A stretch of DNA of 64,000 nucleotides from Rhodocollybia butyracea (lineage: Eukaryota; Basidiomycota; Agaricomycetes; Agaricales; Omphalotaceae): contig JADNRY010000229.1 in NCBI GenBank assembly GCA_015501585.1, forward strand, positions 1 to 64,000, in the 5' to 3' direction. A program made the translations under genes and the position numbers. How positions within the stretch are numbered: position 1 is the first letter of the stretch; every line of letters starts with the position of its first letter. Of the stretch, positions 42,661 to 53,554 are shown one piece after another. A model generated the notes under the pieces. The model did not search any database. It saw only the letters and a program-made list of their open reading frames with translations, and was not told the DNA's origin.

Positions 42661-44400
42661 AAGCTATGTTAAGATGTGGACTTTACAGTCCATAACAATG
42701 GACCAGAACAAACCCAAGGAAACCATAGAGGTCTATTCACGGCACCGGTCATAACCATGAGGACAGTAGAAACATGTTTAGCGGTCCTACAGAAAGCTAC
42801 GCCCCGGGATAGCCTTGGCAAATTGAAACCTTTGATCTTAGAAATCATACATGGGAGGTCTTATCCATTAAAGCCGACTATCGGGAATCACTTGTACATA
42901 CTCAGTGCAGTTGCTTGAGGCTATCATAAGTGGTGTCGTTGGAAAGCTAGACAACAGGCCTTCTCGAGAGAATGTTAATCACACTCAGGATGGACAGAAC
43001 TATCTGAGGAATAGAATGAAACTCACCCAAGTGAAACTGGGCAGCGAGTGATCATGAAGCGTAAAGGTACTCCTGACCCCGGAGAATTGTGGAGTAATCG
43101 GAGAAACCTTGCTCGGATCAAACCACTTTAAAACTATGTTAATCCTCACAAAATCATATTTTACCTCTGATATATACCCAAGAATGGACTATTTCTTTAT
43201 TGTGTGTACCATATATAGGCTGGAGTTTCCTTTCCGAGCCAGATTCCTCTGTTCCACTCTCTTTCCGTCCTTCTCTGTATCTGTTTCATCTATTTTTTGT
43301 ATTAAACTCTCTCTACTCAGTATATAAGCCAGACATATTTATTCAATAAGACAAGTTTCTTGCCCTTGCCTTGACTGCTGAGACCAGTGCTCCGTAGAAC
43401 ATCCCCACGAGATCAGTAGCATGACGCCTCCTGACTTGGTTATCTTACGAAAGTAATAAACTTCACGCGCTTCGCAAAGCCCATTTATATCTTGATCGAA
43501 TTTAAGTGTGTAGAGTTCTCTCGAACTCCAGATCAACTCAAATCTAGTTGCTTCCTTAGAGGGGACAGCTTCTAGTAAGGGATTATTTGGCTCCAGAGTG
43601 AGGTTTCCTTAGTTGACTTCTTCACAAAGTTAGATGAACCACTAAGATTGTGGTACGAGTTCCTAGTGATTAAGTTCACTCACAATATTGTAGCTTGGCC
43701 CAGAGTTTGGTCGAGGACTTTACGGTGACATGCCGAATTACGCTGTACGCCGAAATTCAAGCGAAATGTCATCATTTAAAAGACCCCGTGAAACACATCA
43801 CATCACTACCTAGGGTACGTTATGTATTAGACACTTTGAAGGTCCACTTCGGGTATCTAGTATGTAGAAACCCATTTGAAGGGAGATACACTATGTTTTA
43901 AGAGGCTACATTACTGTGCAAGGATGCATTGTTGACCCACAAACTCAAAATCAATCAAATTGATTTACCTAGATTGATTTAGGCTTGCCAGATCTAAAGT
44001 CTATTCAATTAATACTACCTACTACAAAAAGTCCTATACAGGGATATACAAGACAGGATTAAAATAGATGAAGAGAGACGAATGAGGGAAAGCATAATGC
44101 AAACCCATATCCGTTTAAAGTAAGAGAATCGAAGCACTGGTTCCCTGGAAAGAACCACAGAGAGAAACTAGACAATTAATGATGAATTAGGCGCCGGGGA
44201 TCAAAGTGGCCCAGCGCCGGCAGTAAAAGAAAGGCGGGGCGCGTCCTAGCGACGTGCCTATAATAAAATTTATTTGGACTGACCTACGGGACGGTCCACA
44301 AGTACCCGGTAGGACCCGGGAGGATGTCACACTAATGGACTTTTCCAATAATGTAAGGACCAGGCAAGCATGTTATCGGTGGACCGTAAAATGCGTGGTG
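42661..44400. other. unassigned DNA with LTR-like promoter stretch
   Basis: At 43208-43330 a TATATAG box precedes CT-rich leader sequence, as in LTRs of this window, but no partner LTR was found. Other short frames have no recognisable content. Confidence 0.3.
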
Positions 44401-44415
44401 CACAGGCCCTGAGGA

Positions 44416-44709
44416 CTAGTAGTAGTAACGTGAATTCAAGTAAGGGTACGGAGGTGTGTAGTGAGGCGGAGGTAAGTATGGAAAGTGACTGTATGAAGGA
44501 GGAGTAGGCTGAAATGGAGCTTGGGGAGGGGACGAGTACCAGTAGGGTGAAAGAGAATAAGGAGAGTAACGGGAGTGACTAGAAGAGTGGCTTCTATGAC
44601 TGTAATTCCGAGGCGCACTAGGAAGCGTGGGAACGGCGTATCCGGAGGCGTAGCAGTGAATATGAATTGAATATGGAACTGTATCAGGCTCTGCTGGGCT
44701 GTAGTTCAT
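44416..44709 (-). CDS. Pro/Ser/Tyr-rich ORF, possible Gag start
   Basis: 97 residues starting MNYSPAEPDTVPYSIHIHCY and ending in Tyr/Pro-rich sequence (HYTPPYPYLNSRYYY). It lies about 60 bp downstream (minus strand) of a duplicated LTR-like 180-bp segment, the place of a retroelement first ORF. Low complexity makes family assignment impossible, and it may be non-coding. Confidence 0.3.
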   Translation of the reverse strand: MNYSPAEPDTVPYSIHIHCYASGYAVPTLPSAPRNYSHRSHSSSHSRYSPYSLSPYWYSSPPQAPFQPTPPSYSHFPYLPPPHYTPPYPYLNSRYYY

Positions 44710-44729
44710 ATACTAAACTGAATAGAAGA

Positions 44730-45005
44730 CTTTCAATGAGTAAGTAACAGTGTACTTGAATTATTAGTAGAACTATTTACCAGGCTCTTGCTGGACTGAA
44801 GCTTACTAACTAATCCAATCAGGATACACTAACAAGACTTTATTGAGAGTCTTAAAAGACTAGACTTAGAGGGCAATTTAGAGGGGAAGAAAGAACTTTT
44901 TATTTCTTCAATGAGTAAGTAACAGTGTACTTGAATTATTAGTAGAACTATTTACCAGGCTCTTGCTGGACTGAAGCTTACTAACTAATCCAATCAGGAT
45001 ACACT
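44730..45005. repeat. 180-bp direct duplication, second copy interrupted
   Basis: TTCAATGAGTAAGTAACAG...TTTATTTC at about 44731-44909 is repeated directly at 44910-45005 plus 45672-45748. The second copy is split by 45006-45661. On the minus strand the unit looks like the R/U5 part of an LTR: GTATATAAACCCCCC stands just before it at about 45758-45772. Confidence 0.75.
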
Positions 45006-45661
45006 AGGGTTTTAAAGTGCGGTGCACAAACCGTTGGATAACCAACAACCGCGGTGAGGGTAAATAAAGGTTGCACCGGTGCAGCGGTTTGCATCCGGTG
45101 TGGTTTGCGGTTCTTGGAAATTGAAGAATTTGCATAACTGATCAAAACCGGTGGTCAACCGGTGCAATTTACATAATGAAAATAATTTATTAACTGTGTT
45201 TTTCAAGCCTGACTTTATGTATTGTAAAGTAGATGTGATCCGGTAATCAAATTTTTAATTGTATACAGCCCACAGGCGCCCATGTGCCACATTTGATTTG
45301 GGCGCCTGTGAGCTGTATACAATCAAAATCTTGATGACCGCATCAAATTTACTTTATACTAGTGTAAGAATACCTTTATACACTGTTTATAAGTAGAGAT
45401 TATTTTATTAGGCAACACTACAGGGTATATGATGTTTTGAGACTGGTATAACCGCCGTTTTCACCGGTTCCGCACCAGTTTGCACCGGGTTATTGCCAAA
45501 CCGGTTCAAAACCGCATAACTGCACTGAACCGGCACCGGTGAGGCGGTTCTTATCAGTTCAGTGCAAGGTTTGCTGAAATTTAAAAAATATACCACCGGT
45601 GCAGTTATCGGTTTGCCCAAAATGGCTGACAAAACCGAACCGCACCACACTTTAAAACCCT
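45006..45661. mobile_element. 656-bp TIR element with 10-bp target duplication
   Basis: The ends are AGGGTTTTAAAGTG and its complement. AGGATACACT occurs at 44996-45005 and 45662-45671 (9 or 10 bp, depending on where the end is set). The uninterrupted sequence is known from the neighbouring 180-bp copy, so the insertion is certain. The interior has many CCGGTGCAAAC/GTTTGCACCGG words in both orientations and a stem GGCGCCCATGTG...GGGCGCCTGTGAG near 45274-45310. No ORF. The TSD length suggests a Mutator-like origin. Confidence 0.85.
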
Positions 45662-46025
45662 AGGATACACTAACAAGACTTTATTGAGAGTCTTAAAAGA
45701 CTAGACTTAGAGGGCAATTTAGAGGGGAAGAAAGAACTTTTTATTTCTGTCTACTGGGGGGTTTATATACTGTACAATTAAATTATTCTACTGTCTTACT
45801 AACGGACCTAGTACTGCATGAATAAGCAAAATATGGGGGACACGCAAGTGTCTGTATACGCGTACCTTCGGCAGACATATAGCCTCGGCGGACATGCCAT
45901 TTCATGTGATCATTTGCATATTACTAATTCTAAAGTAGTTGATTAGGCGCTGCCAGCTTTTGAAGCTTTTGATGCGGTTCGGTGAAGTAATTACCCGGGC
46001 GCTTAGATAGCCCATAATCACACTA

Positions 46026-46785
46026 CAGTAAACATTGTCATAATGCATAATGTTCATAATGCATCAGGTTCGGAGGTCTCCCAAGTTGGGAGGCGGAAGA
46101 TTATGCAAAATCCTGATTTTGCATATTGCATAAGGATTGCAAAGAAATTTTATGCATTATCCCTGGGAGGGTAGCAAAATTCAAAGTTTATGGCCAATTT
46201 ACGGTACATAAAATAACAGAGAAATGAAGCAACGGACCAATGTCTATCAGGTAAAGCTTGTTTCAAGTCTTCTAAAATTTTATCTGTCCTCACTGTCATG
46301 ACTGGTGCTCCCGAAAAGACTCGAGAGCCCCAAGCGAAACCAAAACCTTATGCCAGGCATCAGTCTAGTTTACAGCCTAAAAAACCAAAAGTTGTTGCTT
46401 CAGAAAGTGATCATCGTTGACCAAGATGATGACAGCAACAAAGACAAAGAGGAGATGTTAACTAGCGAGACGCTAGATTTCTGCCAAAAACTTGAGAAGG
46501 CGTGTCTTACAAAGGGTAATCCCGAGCAGAGCATGGTGTTGCAGGAGGCTTTGAGAAAGTTTCGAGGTGAGATAGCAAGGGAGGAGCTTCTGAACAGTAA
46601 ACAGACTATTCTAAATGACTACTTTAGAGCCAAGTAACCCTACATATCGTTGTACCTAAAGTTGTGACATTTGTAGCAGGCGTCACACATTGTGATCTAT
46701 GTAACCTCAAACTGAGTCTGCATATTTCTCGTATTGCATAGGATCTGAGGTCCACGGACCCTATGCAATATGAGAATGTTTACTG
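46026..46785. mobile_element. pogo/Tc1-mariner-type element, 760 bp
   Basis: The ends are CAGTAAACATTGTCATAATG and, reverse-complemented from 46785, CAGTAAACATTCTCATATTG. TA lies on each side (46024-46025 and 46786-46787). TA targets and CAGT termini fit pogo-like Tc1/mariner elements. It is too short for a full transposase. Confidence 0.8.
46298..46637 (+). pseudogene. small ORF inside the pogo-like element
   Basis: The ATG at 46298 opens a basic segment (MTGAPEKTREPQAKPKPYAR). A frame change near 46415 leads to VIIVDQDDDSNKDKEEML, a helical part and SKQTILNDYFRAK at 46637. QTxLxxYF-type ends close many fungal pogo/DDE_1 transposases, so this may be N- and C-terminal scraps of one after an internal deletion. 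No catalytic residues remain. Confidence 0.45.
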
Positions 46786-46979
46786 TACATTCTCGAAAAC
46801 CCAACTACTACCTGACAAGGAGAAGAGAAAAGGGGAGATACGGAACGACGCCGCAAACTTGAACTGCGGGACGGACGGACCGCCCGGCGCTTAAAGCGCA
46901 TCAAAGTCGAACCACTCATCGGGAATGCATCGTTCTTCCCTCCCCTCCGTTACTTATTAAATAAAAGATGTAGAAAAGG

Positions 46980-47736
46980 TGTAATATGGGTAGAGGACCC
47001 ATGAGACAATGATATAGAGCCCTGGGGACAGTGTAGGAACCAGGAGAACACTTACAAGCTCACTTATGGCTTAAAAGGGCAACATGAGATTTATCATCTT
47101 GGCTCTTGGCAAGCCAAGAGAGTCTTACCAACCCATGGTACCTTAATTAAGAAAATTTCAAGGACATAGGAGTATAAAAAGGCAAGGAAATGAAGAGAAA
47201 AGCATTCTTTCTTACCCCCACCAGGTGTAGCAGCTCCTTATCAGGCTACTACTAAAAAAAATTGAATTGATATAAAGACTGGGATTGACAGAGAGAAATC
47301 AATTGAACTTGAGTAAAGAGACAGAAAGAGATTCAGTGTGAACTGAGTGCAGAGAAGTTAAGACAAAGACTTAGACAGGACTTTGATTATTATTTTCAAA
47401 CCACAGTTAGGCTGCAGTCAGAGCTCTGTCTGAGTTATAGGGACACCCTCTGGTCAGTTGTGACTTGTGTTAATTTGTGATTTTACCAAGGGACTTAGCA
47501 ATAGTATTTGTTTGACAGCTCAGAGCTTGGGGATCAGCTTAAATAAGTCTGTACTTTGAAAGGGACGGCACTTAGTGAAATAACACTCAGTGTAGCAAGG
47601 AAGCACTTGAATAGATTGAAGTTTTAAATAAATATTATTTGGCTGAACTAAAAACCCAAACTGAGTAATAAGTTGTGTGTGTGTTTGGTGTGGTTGTGTA
47701 AGCCATTTCTAAGTTCACCTCAGTTTAGACCTCTCA
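46980..47736 (+). repeat. probable 5' LTR of a gypsy element
   Basis: The LTR end ACCTCTCA at about 47736 is followed by TCTGGAGCCCACC, the primer-site junction shared with 21100 and 50080. The interior has a GAGTATAAAAAGGC box near 47170. The left limit is uncertain (perhaps TGTAGGAACCAGG at about 47033). Confidence 0.5.
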
Positions 47737-47857
47737 TCTGGAGCCCACCGCGAGGGTATTAGCAGCCCAGATTTTATTTTTTTGGACCTATACATTTATC
47801 ACTTGCTTAATATAAAAAGGCCTACCACAGCCAACCCAAAAGAGACAGAGAACAACT

Positions 47858-48391
47858 GTGTTATCTAAGGCAAAGCAACAACTTGAAAACCAACAGTCTG
47901 CTAGCACAAGGCCCTCTCAGAGCACTTTGAGACTTGAAGGAACTTCGCCCTCAATTGCCCAAAGAGCTAGAAATTTAGCTACAAGTCCAACACGAGGAAG
48001 AATTAATTCTAACTTGAACACTCAGAGAACTAGACCTACATCTCCAGTTTCAAACCAACCTACAAACCCAAACTTGCCATTACAAAATCAGATAGTCAGA
48101 ATGAGTCCTTCTATGCCAAGACCTGGTACCAGGGATGCTCCTGCTCTAACTGTTGAAGGGACTGATGACCCTTTAAAAGTCAGAAGATATTATGAAGAGT
48201 TAGAAAATCTGTTCAGTGACTGTTCAGTGACTGACCAGGATGAAAAGAGAAAGTGGAGTCTGAGATACCCAGATGGAAGTGTGTCTTGGGATTGGAAGGC
48301 TTTGCCTGAAGCTTCTGACACTACTAAGACATTTGAGGAGTTCAAAAGAGCAGTTCTTGCCAGCTACCCAGGTGCCTCTATTATCTTATGA
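47858..48391 (+). pseudogene. Ty3/gypsy Gag N-terminal domain, truncated
   Basis: The disordered N-terminus contains SQSTLRLEGTSPS and PTRGRINSN. The capsid start follows: VEGTDDPLKVRRYYEELENL, then FSDCSVTDQDEKRKWSLRYP, then FEEFKRAVLASYPGAS. This is the usual Agaricomycete gypsy Gag order (L..YF..LE.LF...D..K...Y....TF.EF...YPGA). The domain is cut at about 48380, where another element begins. The remaining Gag-type fragments at 49581-49952 would be its C-terminal counterpart. Confidence 0.75.
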
Positions 48392-48845
48392 CTCTATTAC
48401 CTTCCCGAACATTCATTACTATTGTCTTATATTGATATTACTTACTTTGGTCTCTCAAACTCGTCCCCAACTATTGTCTTTTCCATTAGTATATAAGTAG
48501 TGGTACTTTGTACAGTAGACCTCAGTTTAAATATCAACTTGGATACCCAAGACACTCTGTCCGACTAAGTTCCATCTTAGTACTCTCTTTGTCTCTATAC
48601 TCCTTGGCCCTTCATAGGCCAAATCTATCTTGGTCTCTCTCTTGGGACTACTTGGCGTGACAAGGGTCTAGCTAACACTGAAGGGGGATGTACTGTCAAG
48701 AAGTGAACCATTTATATAGTCTGGGAAGCATATCAGGTCAGACCTGATATTGTGGCTGTTTAGTCCAGTTGGAGCGCATGGCGGTCTTTCCAGAGTCATG
48801 TGAGTTTACAGATTAGGCCAGAGCCATCAAGGCGGGAGAATGTTG
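48380..48845 (+). repeat. inverted pair of about 470 bp, copy 1
   Basis: It mirrors 50513-50985 about 49680. It contains a TATATAAG box near 48490 and the polypurine-like GAAGGGGGATG at about 48680, followed by TACTGTCAAGAAGTG. It therefore joins the end of an element interior to the beginning of an LTR. It interrupts the gag above. Confidence 0.7.
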
Positions 48846-49580
48846 ACCTATCTATAGCATATTTATAGCCTTGGTGTTGCCTGCTTGTATCCATCTGTAG
48901 CCTATCTATAGTCTATTTGTAGCCTTGGAGTTGCCTCTCGCACATGAAACTACAGTTGATTGGTACTGTAAAAGTACGGCCGTAATTTGGCAATACAGCG
49001 TACTATCAGCAGAAGATACTCTTAGATGTTGGTTTAATCAGTTATTTCCTGCTTCCAAGGCAGAATATGACATGAAGATGAGGTTGATGAGGAGTTCCGG
49101 AGATGCCAACGGCCTGGGCTCATCTCAAAGTAGCTCCCACCACCTAATAAAAAATATCTATACAGCTGAAAAATATGATAAACTAGTTCCCTAAGAGATA
49201 ATTGGGTTTAAAAAATGAAAGATGTTACTTTTAGTGAACAGGTTCCGTGTTTGCTCAGTTTATCTGGTATACCGTATTTATGGCTGTAATGGCTGTCAAA
49301 ATACGGTGAATACGGCTATTTACCTTACCACAGGCCGTACCATATCAATATGCTTCAGAGTTCTATATGGTATGGTTCCGTAACTGTATATCAGAGGTCT
49401 ATACTGTACGGTTCCATAACCATATAAACCGTCCGTATAAACTGTAAATACGGTTCATAGTACAAATAGGCTATGGATGGTCTACAGATAGGCTACTCAG
49501 AGGCTATAAATTGGCAACAGATAGGTTACATCAAGACTATAGATAGCCTACAGATAGATTACAAGTAGGGAACACCCAGG
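48846..49580. other. tandem repeat scraps and unassigned DNA
   Basis: 11-bp repeat at 48846-48935 and 49460-49580. Between them lie an open frame (48925-49194, ending SSSHHLIKNIYTAEKYDKLV) with no recognised family and a palindromic TACGG-rich MITE-like stretch (49262-49450, words ACCGTATT, ATACGGT and CCATATAAACCG). A relative of that stretch is near 31370 and 35700. Confidence 0.45.
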
Positions 49581-50110
49581 CTACATAGAATCTACTTTCT
49601 TGGCAAGGGAAATGTACATGTTGCATTCCCTCTTCACTTTCCTCTTTGGGGATGATTTTTCCGAAGTATTCAAAACCTTGATCAAATCCCCAATGTTCAA
49701 GCTCCCACTAACCACCAAAGTAGAAGCATCAGATAAGAGGACATCTATTGCTCTCCATAACTCATCAATAGTATATGCATCTCCTTTTGGTTTAGTGGTG
49801 TGAACAATCTGTAAGCGTGTATCCAGACAAGTCCAGAATGAATCTGGGAACACTTGAACATAGTGCACTATGGGAGATAAGGTATGGCTTATCAGAGAGT
49901 GATTTGGCGTAGTACTAGTGAGTTCACAATGATATTTTTCAAGGAGCTGCATATTAGTTACTCCTTCCTTGGATAGTCAAGGCATCAACATTAGTTTGGG
50001 AGCGGGCTGTATTGGCCTTGACTAGAATCTAGCCTTGGTTTAGACAATGACTGGAATTAACCCCCCTTGAGGTGGGCTCCAGATGTGAAACTTAGGCTGC
50101 CTTTGTTGAA
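49581..50110 (-). pseudogene. gypsy Gag fragment with upstream primer-site junction
   Basis: The minus-strand frame at 49952-49581 matches the 21272-21697 fragment (YAQVFPDSFWTC-like, LVVSGSLNIGDLIKV). Upstream on the same strand is GTTTCACATCTGGAGCCCACC at about 50070-50092. It is the least truncated 5' context of this Gag family in the window after 21090. Confidence 0.6.
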
Positions 50111-50249
50111 TACAGGGGCCACAAGTAGTCATAACCAAGTGTGTCAACCCTTTTGAGAGAGTACAAGTAAGTAAAATCAAGATTGATTGAGTAGAGGTAA
50201 GTTTTTAATGATAGTAGGAAGGTAAAGTAGTTGATATGAGATTTTACTT

Positions 50250-50512
50250 AGAACAGGCTAGAACAGATAGGCTACTCCAAGGCTACAAATAGGAAACAGA
50301 TAGGCTACACCAAGGCTACAGATAGATTACAAGTAGGCAACACCAGGGGTACAGATAGGCTATGGATGGGCTACAGATATGCTACTCTGAGGCTACAAAC
50401 AGGGTATGGACGGGCTACAGAGAGGCAACTCCAAGGCTACAAATAGACTATAGATAGGCTACAGATGGACTACAAGCAGGCAACACCAAGGCTATAAATA
50501 TGCTATAGATAG
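50250..50512 (+). repeat. 11-bp tandem repeat block
   Basis: GGCTAC polarity, ending GCTATAGATAGG at the start of the inverted 470-bp copy. Confidence 0.7.
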
Positions 50513-50985
50513 GTCAACATTCTCCCGCCTTGATGGCTCTGGCCTAATCTGTAAACTCACATGACTCTGGAAAGACCGCCATGCGCTCCAACTGGACTAA
50601 ACAGCCACAATATCAGGTCTGACCTGATATGCTTCCCAGACTATATAAATGGTTCACTTCTTGACAGTACATCCCCCTTCAGTGTTAGCTAGACCCTTGT
50701 CACGCCAAGTAGTCCCAAGAGAGAGACCAAGATAGATTTGGCCTATGAAGGGCCAAGGAGTATAGAGACAAAGAGAGTACTAAGATGGAACTTAGTCGGA
50801 CAGAGTGTCTTGGTTATCCAAGTTGATATTTAAACTGAGGTCTACTGTACAAAGTACCACTACTTATATACTAATGGAAAAGACAATAGTTGGGGACGAG
50901 TTTGGGAGACCAAAGTAAGTAATATCAATATAAGACAATAGTAATGAATGTTCGGGAAGGTAATAGAGTCATAAGATGATAAGGA
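50513..50985 (-). repeat. inverted pair of about 470 bp, copy 2
   Basis: Mirror of 48380-48845. Both copies end against the 11-bp repeat at TCAACATTC/GAATGTTGA. Confidence 0.7.
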
Positions 50986-51170
50986 CCAGTTAGGTGATGG
51001 TCTGAGTGAGATAAGATGAGAGAGATAAGATGAAGAGATAAAGGAAACAATGAGATAAGTATCGTAAAGGAATCGGAGAGATGCCAGACTGATGGCCATG
51101 ATGATCCGAGTGTGATCCGAGCCTCGGCAAGTCGGCATGATTGTAACACCTTCCCAAACCAGTAAAAGCC

Positions 51171-51723
51171 ATGATACTCTTGGCCGCCTTACCTACTCAA
51201 TGGGACAGTCTTGCGATGACCATTCTTTCACAAGATGCCACTCTTCTTACTCCAACAAATATCATGCTGATCATACAGGATGAGTACCGCCGCCGACAAT
51301 CCAATGCAACCTCACTTGCGGCCCGCATCTCCAGTGTCAAACATCAATCTGACTCTAAATCATCTTGGAATGATCAGAAGAACAAGAAGGATAATAAGAA
51401 GGGAGCGCCCTACCCGGCCAGCAAACCATCCAACAATGCATCCGATGCGTCCTCTTCCTCTGACAAAAAGACGCTGTGGAAAGAAAGGTGGTAAAGGCAA
51501 AAAAAAGGCTCATGAATTGGTTGAGCCTGAGACTTCCAATGTCTCTAGTTTTGCCACATGCCTTGCCTTGCGCATCAATGACAGTTTCCTCCATGAAGCC
51601 TCCCACAACTTTGTCCTTGACAGGATGAAGATTGAGGAATGTATGGCTCTGCAGACAACATCAGGAAAATACCCCCCCTACTTGGGTGAGCTCAAGGATG
51701 CTGGGGCTCCTCTGGTGGCCTGA
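51171..51723 (+). pseudogene. Copia Gag fragment
   Basis: MILLAALPTQWDSLAMTILS is the characteristic end of the Copia capsid (LL.SLP..W......L). It is followed by NIMLIIQDEYRRRQSNAT and a Lys/Ser-rich tail. A one-base frame change near 51480 leads to KKGGKGKKKAHELVEPE, usual before the protease in Agaricomycete Copia elements. The CCHC knuckle is not visible. It is unrelated in detail to the 26390-27487 Gag. Confidence 0.65.
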
Positions 51724-51915
51724 ATGCCTTTAAGTTTGTCAAGATGCTTGAGCTACTAGAGACTGAGTTCACAAGGTTAGTTTCACTCAGGTTGATCCCA
51801 AGCTCACTCAAGTCACTGAAGTGCCTTATTTTCTGGCAAGCTTCCCTTAATAGTTTTAAGGAAAAATTTACTGACCAATCATTGCAGATTCCAGACCCAT
51901 AGCTGGATGGCCTCA

Positions 51916-53042
51916 TGTTATGACCCAGATCTAAATCCTATACACCCAATCTTTTTTCTTCTGTAACCAACTATAAACACTATCATTAATACTTCTACTT
52001 AACATTTTACATTTATTAGTTATTCAACACCATTTGGGTTAATGCTGCACACATTCTTCCAGAACACCAGAATGATCTTTAACAGTCACTGCACAGTCTG
52101 CACAGTCATGACATCATTCTAGCTTCACAACTATGATGTCATCTTGCTACTCCACAATCATGATGTCATTCCATTGCTCCGCAGTTATGATATCACATCA
52201 CTGCTCCACAGCTATGACATCATTGCATAGCCTCTTTACATCAATGACTCAATATCAGTCATTGCACAGCCAGATATCTGAGTCAACTACAGTTCCGCAT
52301 ACATGACTCAATATTAGTCATTGCACAGCATTACATAGTCAGACTGACTCATTCGCAGTATTTCCGCAGTTATGACTCAAATCTAGTCATTCCGCAGCAT
52401 TTCCTAACTAGTACACATTGCACAGTATATAAGTAGTCTAGATTTACCAATGTATGTAGACATATTATTTTTCTTAAATCCAAACCCCCACTTGTTTGCT
52501 GTTATCACTTGTGTGAATCACCAGACCAACTCATTGTATCTTGTTGAGCTAACTCCAAGTTGTATCCACTAACATTCACCTGTTGAGCTATCTCCTAGTG
52601 AATACTTCTTTAATTGCCACTTGTTGAGCTATCTCCGAGTTGCAACTTCCTATTACTTGTTGAGCTATCTCCAAGTATTAGACATCACACTCACTATTAC
52701 TTGTTGAGCTATCTCCGAGTACTAGACACCACACTCACTACTACTTGTTGAGCCATCTCCGAGTAATAGTTCTGATTCATATTACTGCTTGTGGAGCTAT
52801 CTCCGAGGGTAATCATATTATTATTTGTTGAGCTATCTCCAAATAATAACTTCTGTGAGTTTCGTATTACAAACTAGTTACTAAATTTACTTGAGCCTAG
52901 TTGTTTGAGTATATATTTTTTGCCTAGCGGTTTCAACAAACGGAAAGGCTTGCTCTATAATCTCATTAATTTCTCTTATCATTTTTACTGCTGAGTTACG
53001 TACTGTGAAGGTTTGGACGAGACTATTGATCGAGTCATAACA
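51916..53042 (+). mobile_element. 1127-bp solo LTR with internal tandem repeats
   Basis: It starts TGTTATGACCC and ends GAGTCATAACA. CCTCA is duplicated at 51911-51915 and 53043-53047. It splits a gypsy chromodomain whose uninterrupted version is at 41565-41645. Inside are a TATATAAGTAG box near 52430, one repeat of TGACATCAT/ATGATGTCAT words (about 52095-52400) and another of TTGTTGAGCTATCTCCGAGT units (about 52540-52860). Confidence 0.92.
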
Positions 53043-53047
53043 CCTCA

Positions 53048-53141
53048 GGAGATTGAATACCTCATCAAATGGACAGGATATGATGCTGCATTCAACTCAT
53101 GGGTATCCTGGGAGGGCATGGTCACTTCCGCTCAGCTCTGA
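53048..53141 (+). pseudogene. chromodomain end of gypsy Pol, right-arm copy
   Basis: Reads QEIEYLIKWTGYDAAFNSWV, then SWEGMVTSAQL and a stop. The preceding IADSRPIAGWP lies left of the solo LTR at about 51880-51915. The Y-L-I-K-W-x-G-Y core is the methyl-lysine-binding strand of chromoviral integrases, used to steer insertion to heterochromatin. A purine tract (AAAAAGGGGGGG) follows at about 53169. Confidence 0.75.
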
Positions 53142-53554
53142 TGACTGGAAAGCCTTGCACAGGACGCAAAAAGGGGGGGTGAAGACTAGTTTAAGTCCCT
53201 ATCTCACACTCCACACTTAGGCGGATGCAACTCCAACCAATGTTCTCTTTCACCATTTTCCAAAACCAACCATTTGAATGAGCAGATTCAACTCTGCCTT
53301 ACAGCAAACCAAACATTCTTGTCAAAATTCTTCTTTCAAGATATGGATATAACTTTACAATGTACCATAATGAACCCAACTTTGTCACACTTTTACTTTG
53401 CCTTTGATCACTTCACTGCCATAAATTGAACTAACAACAATTTCACTTTTATATACAGAAAATCTGCAGACAACCTAACACAAAAAATACAAACAACAAG
53501 GCAAAAAAAAAACAACAATTAGTTAATACAGTAGTGAATGCCTTCCTCAATTAT

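Noticed and set aside
43200..43340. A complete LTR pair around 43.2 kb
   Set aside because: Only one promoter-like stretch is present and I found no second copy or target duplication.
44416..44709. Tyr/Pro-rich ORF as a secreted or adhesive host protein
   Set aside because: No signal peptide. Its place just after an LTR-like segment makes a retroelement origin or chance more likely, so only a low-confidence feature is given.
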